Shown: positions 33,713 to 42,701, counted from the stretch's first letter. The stretch is DNA of 50,508 bases from an uncultured Phenylobacterium sp. (GCF_902826855.1 NZ_CADEGK010000009.1:1-50508), one strand, 5' to 3'. The notes: generated by a model from the letters alone, not told the origin. Translations and numbers: made by a program.

Positions 33713-34636
33713 GTGGACATCTACCTCCCCATCGCCGAGGTCGCGGTCAACGCCCCGCTCATCGTGGCCCTGGGGGCTTTCGTCGGGTTCATCTCCGGCA
33801 TGTTCGGCATCGGGGGCGGCTTCCTGATGACCCCCATGCTGGTGTTCCTGGGCATTCCGCCGGCGGTGGCGGTCTCATCCATGGCCCATCACGTGGCCGC
33901 GTCGTCCACCTCCAGCGTCATCGCCTACGGACGCCGCCGCGCGGTGGACTTCCGGATGGGCGCGGTGTTGGCGGCGGGCGGTATCGCCGGGGCCTTCGCC
34001 GGCGTCGAACTGTTCCGCGTCCTGCGCCTTCTGGGCCAGGCCGACCTGGTGGTGGCGGCGTCCTACCTGGTGTTCCTCAGCGTTATCGGTGCGCTGATGC
34101 TGGTGGAGAGCCTTCAGGCGATCCTGCGTCGCCGCCGCGGTCAGCCGCCGCCGCCGCGCCGCGACCGCCGCCCGGTGTGGCTCTATGGCCTGCCGCTGAA
34201 GATGCGTTTCCCCCGCTCGCGTCTCTACATCAGCGTCATCCCGCCCCTGGCGCTGGGCGGCTTCGTCGGCGTGCTCTCGGCGATCATGGGCGTGGGCGGC
34301 GGCTTCATCCTGGTGCCGGCCATGGTCTATGTCCTGCGCATGCCCGCCGGCATGGTGGTGGGCACCAGCCTGATGCAGATCATCGTCACCGCTGGCCTCA
34401 CCGGCGTCCTCCAGGCCGGCCGCAACCAGACGGTCGACATCGTGCTGGCAGTGCTGTTGATCGCCGGCGGTATCGTCGGCGCGCAGTTCGGCGCCCGTGC
34501 TTCTTCGAGGTTCCGCGCGGAGGAGTTGCGCTCCGTCCTCGCCGTCATCGTCCTGGTGGTCGGCCTGCGCATGGGGCTCGACCTGTTCCTTGCCCCCGAC
34601 GAGCCGTTCGTCCTGATGTCGGGGCTGGGCGGATGA
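33713..34636 (+). CDS. Sulfite exporter TauE/SafE family protein
   Basis: A 307-residue membrane protein with eight or so helices in two homologous halves. Each begins with the family glycine motif: FVGFISGMFGIGGGFLMTPM (about 20-39) and FVGVLSAIMGVGGGFILVPA (about 183-202). A basic Arg-rich cytosolic loop (RRRRGQPPPPRRDRR) separates the halves. Members move sulfite, sulfoacetate or other small organosulfur anions across the inner membrane. The start is GTG at 33713. The stop overlaps the next start by ATGA, coupling it to a TIGR02186 protein, an association common in Alphaproteobacteria. Confidence 0.9.
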   Translation: MDIYLPIAEVAVNAPLIVALGAFVGFISGMFGIGGGFLMTPMLVFLGIPPAVAVSSMAHHVAASSTSSVIAYGRRRAVDFRMGAVLAAGGIAGAFAGVELFRVLRLLGQADLVVAASYLVFLSVIGALMLVESLQAILRRRRGQPPPPRRDRRPVWLYGLPLKMRFPRSRLYISVIPPLALGGFVGVLSAIMGVGGGFILVPAMVYVLRMPAGMVVGTSLMQIIVTAGLTGVLQAGRNQTVDIVLAVLLIAGGIVGAQFGARASSRFRAEELRSVLAVIVLVVGLRMGLDLFLAPDEPFVLMSGLGG

Positions 34637-35457
34637 TCGGCCCCATCCTTGCCGTCGCCGCCGCGCTTGCTCCTCCCGCCCCCTCCACCGCCCCATCCCA
34701 CACCGGGGGCGGAGCAGGAGGCCAGGCGGCTATCTCGGCGGCGCTGACCGACACTACGGTCGAGGTGAAGTCCGATTTCCGGGGCGCCCGTATCGTGCTC
34801 TACGGCGCCGTCTTCGACCCTGCGGCGCGGCCCAGCGACGTCGTGATCCTGGTGCGCGGGCCGGAACAGCCGGTGCGCATCACCCGCAAGCAGAAGGTCG
34901 CAGGCTTGTGGCTGAACAGCCGCCCCGTGGTGTTCCGCGGGGCGCCGGGCTTCTACCGCGCCGCCTCCAACCGCCCGCTGGAGGACATCGCCAATTTCAG
35001 CACCTTGCGACGCCTGGGCGCGGGTGTTGACCACCTGCCCATCAATGCGCCCGCGGAACGGCGGATCGAGACGCGCTATGGCGTGCGCGACGTGGTCGTC
35101 TATCGCCAGGGCGCCGACTACTACGTATGGCGCCGCGCGGTGGTCCGGCTGAAGGAGAAGGCCGGCCTCTATCACGAGGACGGCCGTGGCGTGCGCTTCG
35201 TCGACCGCGGCCTGTTTCGCGCCGAGATCGAGCTGCCCACCGGCGCCCCGACCGGTGTCTATCGCGCCGACATCCTGCTGTTCCAGGGCGGCCGGGCGGT
35301 TTCCACGCGTACGCGAACCCTCACCGTGAAGAAGGTCGGCTTCGAACGGGCTCTTTACGTATGGGCGCATGACAGGCCATGGTCCTACGGATTGGCTTCG
35401 ATGGCGTTCGCGCTGGTAGCCGGTTGGGCGGCCTCGGCGGCATTCCGGAGAGATTGA
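34633..35457 (+). CDS. TIGR02186 family transmembrane protein
   Basis: A 274-residue protein with an N-terminal signal-like segment, a beta-rich periplasmic domain, and one C-terminal membrane helix (about 252-270) before AFRRD. SAALTDTTVEVKSDFRGARIVLYGAVFD and the later PTGAPTGVYRADILLFQGGR are characteristic of TIGR02186 (Alph_Pro_TM). Function is unknown, but it is regularly coupled to TauE/SafE genes, as here by a 4-base overlap. It may be a periplasmic partner or chaperone of the permease. Confidence 0.85.
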   Translation: MIGPILAVAAALAPPAPSTAPSHTGGGAGGQAAISAALTDTTVEVKSDFRGARIVLYGAVFDPAARPSDVVILVRGPEQPVRITRKQKVAGLWLNSRPVVFRGAPGFYRAASNRPLEDIANFSTLRRLGAGVDHLPINAPAERRIETRYGVRDVVVYRQGADYYVWRRAVVRLKEKAGLYHEDGRGVRFVDRGLFRAEIELPTGAPTGVYRADILLFQGGRAVSTRTRTLTVKKVGFERALYVWAHDRPWSYGLASMAFALVAGWAASAAFRRD

Positions 35458-35463
35458 TTGCTC

Positions 35464-35931
35464 ATGGATGACGTGCGGGTCCCCGCGAAACGAGAGTCGA
35501 TTCCGCCCGCGCTTTGGGCCATCGCCCTGGTGGCGCTCTCGCCCTTCCCGGTCACCGCCGGCCTCTATGGCTACGGCCCCCAGGAGACGATGGCGGCGGC
35601 TCTGTCGGCGATGCTGCAGTGGTCCGCCGTGGTGCTCTCCTTCCTGGGGGGCGTGCGCTGGGGGCTCGAAACCCGGGAGCCTGCGCCGCGGCCCATGCGC
35701 CAGGTCTTCTCCGCCATGTGCGCCGTCGCCGGCTGGGTGATCCTGCTGTCCCGCGGCCGCACCCCCGACACCTGGATCATCGGAGGCTTCATCGCAGCCT
35801 TCCTGATCCAGTGGCTCTTCGACCACCAGACGCCCGACACGCCCTCGCGCTATCCGGTTCTCTCAACGGCCGTCACCACCGCCGCCTGCGTCTCGCTAGC
35901 CCTGTGCCTGGAGAAGGCCTTGAGCGCGTAG
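35464..35931 (+). CDS. DUF3429 family membrane protein
   Basis: A 155-residue protein with four or five hydrophobic helices; AALSAMLQWSAVVLSFLGGVRWG is the DUF3429 signature. Function is unknown. An in-frame TTG at 35458 is adjacent to the previous stop, but the ATG has a better-spaced GGAGAG site. It lies 6 bases after the TIGR02186 gene and is probably the third gene of the TauE/SafE operon. Confidence 0.8.
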   Translation: MDDVRVPAKRESIPPALWAIALVALSPFPVTAGLYGYGPQETMAAALSAMLQWSAVVLSFLGGVRWGLETREPAPRPMRQVFSAMCAVAGWVILLSRGRTPDTWIIGGFIAAFLIQWLFDHQTPDTPSRYPVLSTAVTTAACVSLALCLEKALSA

Positions 35932-35960
35932 CGGGATGACCGTCGCTGGGATGGCAGGCG

Positions 35961-37505
35961 CTACTGTCCCCCTGACGCGGCCATCTGCTCGACCAGGTCC
36001 AGGCTCTCCTTGCGGAAGTTGGGCCGCGGGTGCACGCCATCGACGCCGAACTCCAGCACCGTTTCACCCGCGCTGAACGCCGGCCAATTTTCCCCAGGAT
36101 CGCCGGTCCTGGCGAAATTCACCCAACTGGTGATCGCTGCGTCGGAGACCTGGCGATCCTCGGCCGTCGCCGCCGGAATCGTCACGGGTCCCATCACGAC
36201 CGGCGCCGTGGGAAGGTTGCCGAAGACGTAGGCGATCTCGCCACCGTGCGCGAGGCCATGCACCTTCCCCCGTTGCGCCGCGGGCAGGTAGGAGAAGTGG
36301 TAGAGCCAGGCCTTCTGCCCAGCTTTGGCGTGCAGCCGCGCCAGGTAGCGGTCCGGCTCGGTCACCATCGATTCGGTCATCAGGTCGTTGGCCGCCGCGG
36401 CCTTGTCGCCGCCATAGGCCGCCAGTAGCTGGTCCTTCAAGGCTCCGGCTCGCGCCAGGAAGATATCCGGCGCCTGCGCCGCCTGCGGAAACAGGCTGGC
36501 CTCATAGCTGGTGCCGCCGGCGATGTAGGGGACCTTCGCCTGCCGCCCGCCCGCGAACGCCAGCTCGGGGCCCTCCTTCAGCAACACGCCGTCGACGATC
36601 GGCGAGGGGATTGCCGGATCGGTCAGGCCGCTCACCGGCTCCGACAGTTGCTGCGCCGACAGCGCTCGAAGCGCCTTGGCCGCCTCGGGCCCACTCCCGG
36701 TGATCCCGGCCTTGATCGCATAGGCGCCGCCCATGCCCTCGCCCGTACGGCCCTCGCCGCGGATCGGCACGCCGTTGCTGCGCCCAAACCCGGACTGCGA
36801 GATCGCCTTTTGGAACAGGCCCCGCGCGTCGGGCGCCGCCATCAAGAAGTTGACCAGGATGCCGCCCGCCGACTCGCCGAAAATGGTCACGTTGCCGGGG
36901 GCGCCGCCGAACTGAGCGATATTGGCCTTCACCCACTTCAGCGCCGCGATGTTGTCCATCAACCCATAGCTGCCCAGCGGGCCGCCCTCGGCGCTGATCG
37001 CCGGGTGAGCGAAGAATCCGAGCCGGCCCAGGCGGTAGTTGACGGTCACCATCACCGCGCCCCGCTCGGCGAAGTGAGTTCCGTCGTAGAATGGCGTGCC
37101 GCCTGTCCCAAGGATGAACGCCCCGCCGTGGATCCACACCATCACCGGCAGCTTGGCGCCGGGCTTGGCGGTCGCCGGCGTCCAGACGTTGAGAGACAGG
37201 CAGTCCTCCGACTGTTCCATCGGCGGCGCGCCGGCCCGCGCCCGGGTCATCTGCATGCAGGCCGGCCCGAACCTGGTTGCCTCGCGCACGCCGCTCCAGG
37301 CGGCCGGGGAGGTCGGCGGCTTCCATCGCAGGTCGCCCACCGGCGGGGCGGCGAACGGAACGCCCTTGAAGCTGGTCACGGACCCATCGGTCGCCCCGTG
37401 AATCGTCCCCTGCGCCACCTTCACCGTGTCGCCGGCTTGGGCCGATCCTGTGGCTGCCGCGAGCATCAGCCCCGCCGCGATCGCCGCCCAGCTGCGCAGT
37501 CCCAT
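35961..37505 (-). CDS. Type B carboxylesterase/lipase, exported
   Basis: A 514-residue carboxylesterase with a Sec signal peptide (MGLRSWAAIAAGLMLAAATGSAQA). The type-B signatures are all present: EDCLSLNVWTP, VMVWIHGGAFILGTG (oxyanion hole), GNVTIFGESAGG (nucleophile Ser), GTSYEASLF (acid Glu) and HGLAHGGEIAYVFGN (catalytic His). The typical length is 500-550. It hydrolyses esters in the periplasm or outside the cell. The frame is open upstream of 37505, but the signal peptide fixes the start. Confidence 0.92.
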   Translation of the reverse strand: MGLRSWAAIAAGLMLAAATGSAQAGDTVKVAQGTIHGATDGSVTSFKGVPFAAPPVGDLRWKPPTSPAAWSGVREATRFGPACMQMTRARAGAPPMEQSEDCLSLNVWTPATAKPGAKLPVMVWIHGGAFILGTGGTPFYDGTHFAERGAVMVTVNYRLGRLGFFAHPAISAEGGPLGSYGLMDNIAALKWVKANIAQFGGAPGNVTIFGESAGGILVNFLMAAPDARGLFQKAISQSGFGRSNGVPIRGEGRTGEGMGGAYAIKAGITGSGPEAAKALRALSAQQLSEPVSGLTDPAIPSPIVDGVLLKEGPELAFAGGRQAKVPYIAGGTSYEASLFPQAAQAPDIFLARAGALKDQLLAAYGGDKAAAANDLMTESMVTEPDRYLARLHAKAGQKAWLYHFSYLPAAQRGKVHGLAHGGEIAYVFGNLPTAPVVMGPVTIPAATAEDRQVSDAAITSWVNFARTGDPGENWPAFSAGETVLEFGVDGVHPRPNFRKESLDLVEQMAASGGQ

Positions 37506-37659
37506 CGACCGTCTCCCCAAACCTGTTCTTCGAACAATTGACGCAGTGGCGAGGAAGCGGGTCAAGTCGGAACCACGCCTGCCAACTGGCCCTGGAGGAT
37601 CAGGCCCTCCACTCACGCTGTGGCTTGCCTCGGCCGCCCCGCGGCCCATGATCGGCGTC

Positions 37660-38646
37660 ATGATCCTGCGCCTCTTCGGCCTCGGCCGCCCTGCGGGTCC
37701 CCCGCGCTGGACCGGCCCGCCCGACGCCACGCCGATCCACGCCTGGCTCGACGCCGCGGGATTCCCCTGGCGGGCCAGCCGCGCGGAGCTCGCCCGGCGC
37801 TACGGCGTCGCCCCCGACCCGGCCTACGGCGGGGACTACGTCAAGGTCCCGACCGAGCCGCCGCTCCTGCCGGGGCTGTTCCGCCCGCTTGCGGCCCACT
37901 GGCGGGATGAGATTTCGACGCGGCTGCCGGCCATCGAGTTCCACGGCGCGCTCAACGTCGGCGGTGACGCGCGGGCGAACCTCAAGGCCGCGGCCGCCCA
38001 GCTCGCGCCGATGTTCGGCCGCGAGCGGATCGCGCCCATCAACAATACCATCGAGGCGGAGTGGCGCTTCGGCCCGGCCTCGGTGCGCCTCACCGCCTGG
38101 CCGCGCGACCTGCAGGGCCCCTACGAGGCGGCCATCGACGCCGAGACCCGCGACCCGCGGCTGGAGGGCGCCTGCCACCTCCGCGTCAATACGGGCTTCA
38201 GCCCGCCGCTGTCTGCCCAGGAGCGGGAATGGGTCAACACCTTCGTCCCGTTGTTCGAGGATGCTCCGAGGTTCACACCCCAGCAGATTCGCGACAGCGC
38301 CGCTTCGGAGCTTCTCCTGGAATTCGCCCGCCCGCTGCCGCCGTCCGCCGACGTGCTGAATGGCCGGCTGGGCCGCTCGGCGGATGGGGCGGGGCTCGTG
38401 CTGTGCGTGGGTTACCTGTTCGTCGCGCCGATGGCGGACGTCGTGCGCCTGGAGCTGGAGCGGGTGCGCCCCGGGCGCGGCGGCGGCTGGGAGGCGCTTA
38501 GCCTTGCGATCCGCTCGGGCGACCAGATCAAGGCTCTCCACGTCGCCAGCGGCATGTACCAGAGCGCGCTCGAGGCGGACGCGCGCGACCTCGCCCGCCG
38601 CCTGGATCGTCCCTTCGCGCTCATCGACGGCGGCGACGATACCTAG
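37660..38646 (+). CDS. Protein of unknown function
   Basis: A 328-residue protein starting MILRLFGLGRP (an in-frame ATG four codons earlier at 37648 is possible). There is no signal peptide or membrane helix after the short hydrophobic start. The central region has alternating beta-strand-like segments (AIEFHGALNVGGDARANL; EAEWRFGPASVRLTAWP), and the C-terminus is helical (VASGMYQSALEADARDLARRLDRPF). Codon use is clearly coding-like. I do not recognise a family. It is divergent from the carboxylesterase and converges on pdeM. Confidence 0.65.
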   Translation: MILRLFGLGRPAGPPRWTGPPDATPIHAWLDAAGFPWRASRAELARRYGVAPDPAYGGDYVKVPTEPPLLPGLFRPLAAHWRDEISTRLPAIEFHGALNVGGDARANLKAAAAQLAPMFGRERIAPINNTIEAEWRFGPASVRLTAWPRDLQGPYEAAIDAETRDPRLEGACHLRVNTGFSPPLSAQEREWVNTFVPLFEDAPRFTPQQIRDSAASELLLEFARPLPPSADVLNGRLGRSADGAGLVLCVGYLFVAPMADVVRLELERVRPGRGGGWEALSLAIRSGDQIKALHVASGMYQSALEADARDLARRLDRPFALIDGGDDT

Positions 38647-38668
38647 AGAGGTCGGCGAGCGCTGCCGC

Positions 38669-39400
38669 TCAATCGCCCGCCAGCCGGCGCCAACCGATCG
38701 CCCGCACCCGCGCCGCCCCCAGCGCACCCGCCAGCGGAGGCCGCACGAACAGGCCCGCGAACGCCGCGTCCAGCACGTTCAGTCCCCCGGCGTAGGCCCC
38801 GAACGCAGGAAGCACCGTCCGCTCGCCGTCGGTGACGAAACACCGTCGCCGCACCGTCCCGCGCGGGGCGACCACGCGCGCCGCCGGGTGCAGGTGTCCC
38901 GCCACCTCGCCGGGCTGGGCGCCCGCCCGCGGCTCGTGGCGCAGGGTCAACCCGCCCAGCACGATCTCGTCCACTGCCTCGCCGGGCAGGGTCTGCGGCC
39001 CGTCGGCGTCATGGTTGCCGATCACCCACACCAGCCTGCGCCCCGTCGCCAGCCCCCGCAGCCGCTCGGCGTCATCGGGCGCCAGACGCGCCTCGGACTT
39101 GCGGTCGTGGAAGGTGTCGCCCAGCAGCACCACCACGGCGGGCTTCGTCGCGGCGATCTCCGCCTCCAGCCGCCCGAGGGTCTCGCGGGTGTCGTAGGGT
39201 GGCAGCAACTGTCCGCGCCTGGCGTAGGACGAGCCTTTCTCCAGGTGCAGGTCGGCCACCACCAGGGCCTGCGCCCCCTCGATCCACAGAGCTCCCGAAC
39301 AGCGCATCACCACGTCGGCGCGGGCCACGCGGGTGGCCAGTCCGCCGCAGGCGCTGGCCGCGAACGCATAATTAAAGGGGGAGGGCGCTGGCGCGTTCAC
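38669..39400 (-). CDS. pdeM: Ligase-associated DNA damage response endonuclease PdeM
   Basis: A 243-residue calcineurin-like metallophosphoesterase with the full metal set: VVADLHLEKG (D-x-H), LLGDTFHD, VIGNHDAD and AGHLHPAA (G-H-x-H). LEKGSSYARRGQLLPPYD is the specific PdeM signature. The start is GTG, overlapping the stop of the helicase gene (GTGA), so the two are coupled. PdeM works with an Lhr-like helicase, an ATP-dependent ligase and an exonuclease in a bacterial DNA end-repair system; ligase and exonuclease are not adjacent here. Confidence 0.9.
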   Translation of the reverse strand: MNAPAPSPFNYAFAASACGGLATRVARADVVMRCSGALWIEGAQALVVADLHLEKGSSYARRGQLLPPYDTRETLGRLEAEIAATKPAVVVLLGDTFHDRKSEARLAPDDAERLRGLATGRRLVWVIGNHDADGPQTLPGEAVDEIVLGGLTLRHEPRAGAQPGEVAGHLHPAARVVAPRGTVRRRCFVTDGERTVLPAFGAYAGGLNVLDAAFAGLFVRPPLAGALGAARVRAIGWRRLAGD

Positions 39401-41895
39401 CGAGTAGCCTCTGCGATCAAGTCTTCTTCCGCCTCTGCCAGGATTCGTTCGCCGGCCTGGCCGGGTGAGCGCTCTTTGCCGATCTCGAGCAGGATCGGCA
39501 CCGAGAACGGCGAAAGTCGGTCCAGGGGAGAATGCCGGATGCGCCCCCTGATGCGTGTCAGCATGTCGCCCAGCCGCGCCACGTCCACAAGACCGGTCGC
39601 CGCATCCGCACGCGCGCATCTCAAGAGGAGGTGGTCCGGCTCATGCCGCCGCAGCACGTCGTAGATCAGGTCGGTGGAAAAGGTGATCTGCCGCCCCGTC
39701 TTCGTCTCCGCGCCTGGGAACCGCTTCTCGATCAGTCCGGAGATGATCGCGCAGGCCTTGAAGGCACGCTTCATCATGAAGCTCTCCGAGAGCCAGGCTT
39801 CCAGGTCGTCGCCCAGCATGTCTTCGGAGAACAGCTCAGCGAAATCCAGGCTGTCCATCGGCTCCAGCGCCCAGATCGCCATCGCATAGTCATTGCAGAC
39901 AAATCCCAACGGCCCCACGCCCAGTCGCTCCAGCCGGCGCGTCAGCAGCATGGCAAGGGTCGTGTGGGTGAGCCGCCCTTCGAAGGGATAGACCACCATG
40001 AAGTTGCGCCGGCCGCGCGGAAAGGTCTCCAGCAGCATCTCGTCCTCTGCAACGATCAGCGAGCGATCCTTCTGCGCGCCCAGCCACTCACAGACGTCGG
40101 TCGGGAGCACCTTCCAGTGCTCCTCGTCGAACATCAGCTGCCGGACCCGCTTGGCGAGGTAGGTGGAGAGCGCGAACTTCGAGCCGCCCCACGAGGGCAT
40201 CTTCGGCTCCCGATCGTTCGCCGGCCGAACCAGCACATCCAGGCTGGTCACGCCCAACAGCTCCCAGACCTGGCCGGCGAAGACGAACGTATCGCCGGGG
40301 TCGAGCATCTCCAGCATTCCCTCCTCGACCTCGCCGACCTTGCGGCCCCCTTGACCCCGACGCGTCCCGACGCGGACCGACAGCATGGCCGGCGAGACGA
40401 TGGCGCCCACGTTCAGCCGGTGCCGCTGTGCAACCTGCAGGTTGCGCACCCGCCACGTCCCGTCAGGTAGCTTCACGATGCGTCGGAATCGGTCGTAGGT
40501 TTTCAGCGCGTAGCCGCCGGTGGACACGAAATCCACGACCGCCTCGAAGTCCTCCCAGCTCAGGTCACGGTAAGGCCCCGCCGAACGCACCTCGTCGTAG
40601 AGCGTCAGCATGTCGAACGGCTCGGAGACGGCGCAGCCCATGACGTGCTGGGCCAGCACGTCCAGCGCGCCCACCCGCGGCGGGTCGCCGTCCAGCTTGT
40701 TCTCGGCGATCGCCTCGCGCGCGGCCTGGCACTCCAGCATCTCGAAGCGGTTTGCCGGGACGAATAGCGCGCGGGACGGTTCGTCCAGCCTGTGGTTGGC
40801 GCGGCCGATCCGCTGCACCATCCGTGACGCGCCCTTCGGCGAGGCGAGCTGGATGACCAGGTCCACGTCGCCCCAGTCGATGCCGAGGTCAAGGGTCGAG
40901 GTGCAGACCACCGCGCGCAGCTCTCCGCGCGCCATCGCCGCCTCGACCTTGCGCCTCTGCTCGGCCGCCAGGCTGCCGTGGTGCAGCGCGATCGGCAGGC
41001 CGTCGTCGTTCAGCTTCCACAGCTCCTGGAACGCGAACTCCGCCTGGAAGCGGGTGTTGACGAACACCAGCGCGATCCGCGCCTTCTTGATGACTTCGTA
41101 GACCTCAGCCATGGCGTGCTGCGCCGTGTGTCCGCTCCACGGCACCCGCCCTTCGGACAGCAACACATCCACGATCGGCTCGGCCCCGGGCGGGCCCCTG
41201 ACGAGGTCGATTGAAGACCCCCCTCCTCGCAGGGGGCAGGGGAGGGCGTCCGCCCTCCCATGTGACGCCATCCAGTTCTTGATCACCTCCGGGTCATCGA
41301 CCGTCGCCGATAACCCCACTCGCCGGAGCGCCGGCGCCAACACCTGCAGCCGCGCCAGGTCCAGGGCCAGCAGATCGCCACGCTTGGAGGCGTGCAGGGT
41401 GTGGATTTCGTCCAGGATCACGCACCGCAGGTCCTGGAAATAGAGCCTGGCGCCCTCCCACGCGCACAGCAGCGCCAGCTGCTCGGGGGTGGTCAGCAGG
41501 ATGTCCGGCGGCTTCACCCGTTGGCGCTGTCGTCGCGCGACGCCGGTGTCGCCGGTCCGGCTCTCGGCCACGATCGGAAGGCCCATCTCGGCGATCGGCT
41601 TGCCGAGATTGCGCTCCACGTCCACCGCCAGGGCCTTCAGGGGCGAGATGTAGAGCGTGTGAAGTCCGCGCGGCGTATTGCCCGGCGGACGCTCGGAAAG
41701 CTCGATCAGCGTCGGCAGGAACCCCGCCAGCGTCTTGCCACCGCCGGTGGGCGCGATCAGCAGCGCGTCGCGCCCTTCGCGCGCCTTGGCGACCATCTCC
41801 AGCTGATGCGCGCGCGGCGCCCAGCCGCGCCCCTCGAACCACGCCTGGAACCGGGGCGGCAACAGATCGGGCGCGGTCGCTCCGGCGTCAGCCAT
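39397..41895 (-). CDS. Ligase-associated DNA damage response DEXH-box helicase (Lhr-like)
   Basis: An 832-residue superfamily 2 helicase. Walker A is APTGGGKT (48-55), the DEXH box CVILDEIHTLHASKRG, motif IV VFVNTRFQAEF, motifs V/VI LDLGIDWGDVDLVIQLASP and RMVQRIGRANHR, then an Lhr-type winged-helix and core C-terminal region. It is coupled to pdeM downstream. Oddity: after WMASH the frame carries about 15 residues (GRADALPCPLRGGGS) encoded by a G/C-rich palindrome, apparently an in-frame repeat insertion between helicase domains. Members unwind 3'-5' on RNA:DNA or DNA during repair. Confidence 0.92.
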   Translation of the reverse strand: MADAGATAPDLLPPRFQAWFEGRGWAPRAHQLEMVAKAREGRDALLIAPTGGGKTLAGFLPTLIELSERPPGNTPRGLHTLYISPLKALAVDVERNLGKPIAEMGLPIVAESRTGDTGVARRQRQRVKPPDILLTTPEQLALLCAWEGARLYFQDLRCVILDEIHTLHASKRGDLLALDLARLQVLAPALRRVGLSATVDDPEVIKNWMASHGRADALPCPLRGGGSSIDLVRGPPGAEPIVDVLLSEGRVPWSGHTAQHAMAEVYEVIKKARIALVFVNTRFQAEFAFQELWKLNDDGLPIALHHGSLAAEQRRKVEAAMARGELRAVVCTSTLDLGIDWGDVDLVIQLASPKGASRMVQRIGRANHRLDEPSRALFVPANRFEMLECQAAREAIAENKLDGDPPRVGALDVLAQHVMGCAVSEPFDMLTLYDEVRSAGPYRDLSWEDFEAVVDFVSTGGYALKTYDRFRRIVKLPDGTWRVRNLQVAQRHRLNVGAIVSPAMLSVRVGTRRGQGGRKVGEVEEGMLEMLDPGDTFVFAGQVWELLGVTSLDVLVRPANDREPKMPSWGGSKFALSTYLAKRVRQLMFDEEHWKVLPTDVCEWLGAQKDRSLIVAEDEMLLETFPRGRRNFMVVYPFEGRLTHTTLAMLLTRRLERLGVGPLGFVCNDYAMAIWALEPMDSLDFAELFSEDMLGDDLEAWLSESFMMKRAFKACAIISGLIEKRFPGAETKTGRQITFSTDLIYDVLRRHEPDHLLLRCARADAATGLVDVARLGDMLTRIRGRIRHSPLDRLSPFSVPILLEIGKERSPGQAGERILAEAEEDLIAEATR
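41217..41262. repeat. REP-like palindrome inserted in frame within the helicase gene
   Basis: CCCCCCTCCTCGCAGGGGGCAG is followed by the palindrome GGAGGGCGtCCGCCCTCC. Composition and arrangement resemble the intergenic REP units of this window (15.4, 20.0 and 20.9 kb). It lies inside the helicase coding frame and is translated without a stop. Confidence 0.6.
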
Positions 41896-41965
41896 GCCGG
41901 CCCTATAGCACGTTCCCGTTCCGTTTCACTGGCGTCGGCGCGGGATTCAGGCTGCAAAGGGAACG

Positions 41966-42691
41966 ATGCGTTTCAGCCTCGCCATCCTCGCGGTCCTCGC
42001 GCTCGCCGCGTGCTCCCCCTCATCGCCGCAGGGCGCGGCGGCCAAGCCCGTGAAGCGCGACGCCGAAGGCTTCCCTCTACCCGACCGCCCGGTCGCCGGC
42101 ATCGTCTCGCCGATCTGGTCCACCGGCCCCGACCGCGACATCGCCGATGAGTCCGGTCAGCTGATCCGCCGCCTGGAGATCAAGCCCGGCATGGCGGTCG
42201 CGGACATCGGCGCCGGCTCCGGCTATCACACCTTGCGGTTGTCGCCGGCCGTGGGGCCCACCGGGGTCGTCTACGCCGAGGACATCGTGGAGTCCTACAT
42301 CTCCGGCCTGCGTAGGGAGGCGCAGGCGCGGGGCCTGAAGAACGTCCGCATCGTGGTGGGCACCGTGGATGATCCGGAACTGCCGGACGGCGTGATCGAC
42401 CGGGCGATCATGGTCCACATGTACCATGAGATCGCCAACCCCTACGCGCTCCTCTGGAACCTGGCCGCCGACATGAAGCCCGACGGCCGTGTCGGCGTGA
42501 TCGACCTGGACCGTCCCACCGAAGGCCATGGCGCGCCGCCCGCCCTGGTGAAGTGCGAGTTCGAAGCCGTTGGCTACAAGCAGTTGTCCCTGACCGTAAT
42601 GGACGGCGGCGTGGGCTACCTCGCCATCTTCGAAGCTCCCAAGGCCCGCCCGCAACCCGCCAGCATCAAGCCCTGCAAGGCCCCACGATAA
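41966..42691 (+). CDS. SAM-dependent methyltransferase-fold lipoprotein
   Basis: A 241-residue protein with a lipoprotein signal peptide (MRFSLAILAVLALAAC, lipid on Cys16) followed by a class I methyltransferase domain: GMAVADIGAGSGYHTLRL is motif I, VVYAEDI the acidic strand-2 end, and DRAIMVHMYHEIANP motif IV. Similar exported methyltransferase-like proteins exist in Proteobacteria, but SAM is not normally available outside the cytosol, so the role is unclear. It is divergent from the helicase and converges on the adenylate cyclase with 10 bases between. Confidence 0.82.
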   Translation: MRFSLAILAVLALAACSPSSPQGAAAKPVKRDAEGFPLPDRPVAGIVSPIWSTGPDRDIADESGQLIRRLEIKPGMAVADIGAGSGYHTLRLSPAVGPTGVVYAEDIVESYISGLRREAQARGLKNVRIVVGTVDDPELPDGVIDRAIMVHMYHEIANPYALLWNLAADMKPDGRVGVIDLDRPTEGHGAPPALVKCEFEAVGYKQLSLTVMDGGVGYLAIFEAPKARPQPASIKPCKAPR

Positions 42692-42701
42692 GCCGCCGCG
42701 G

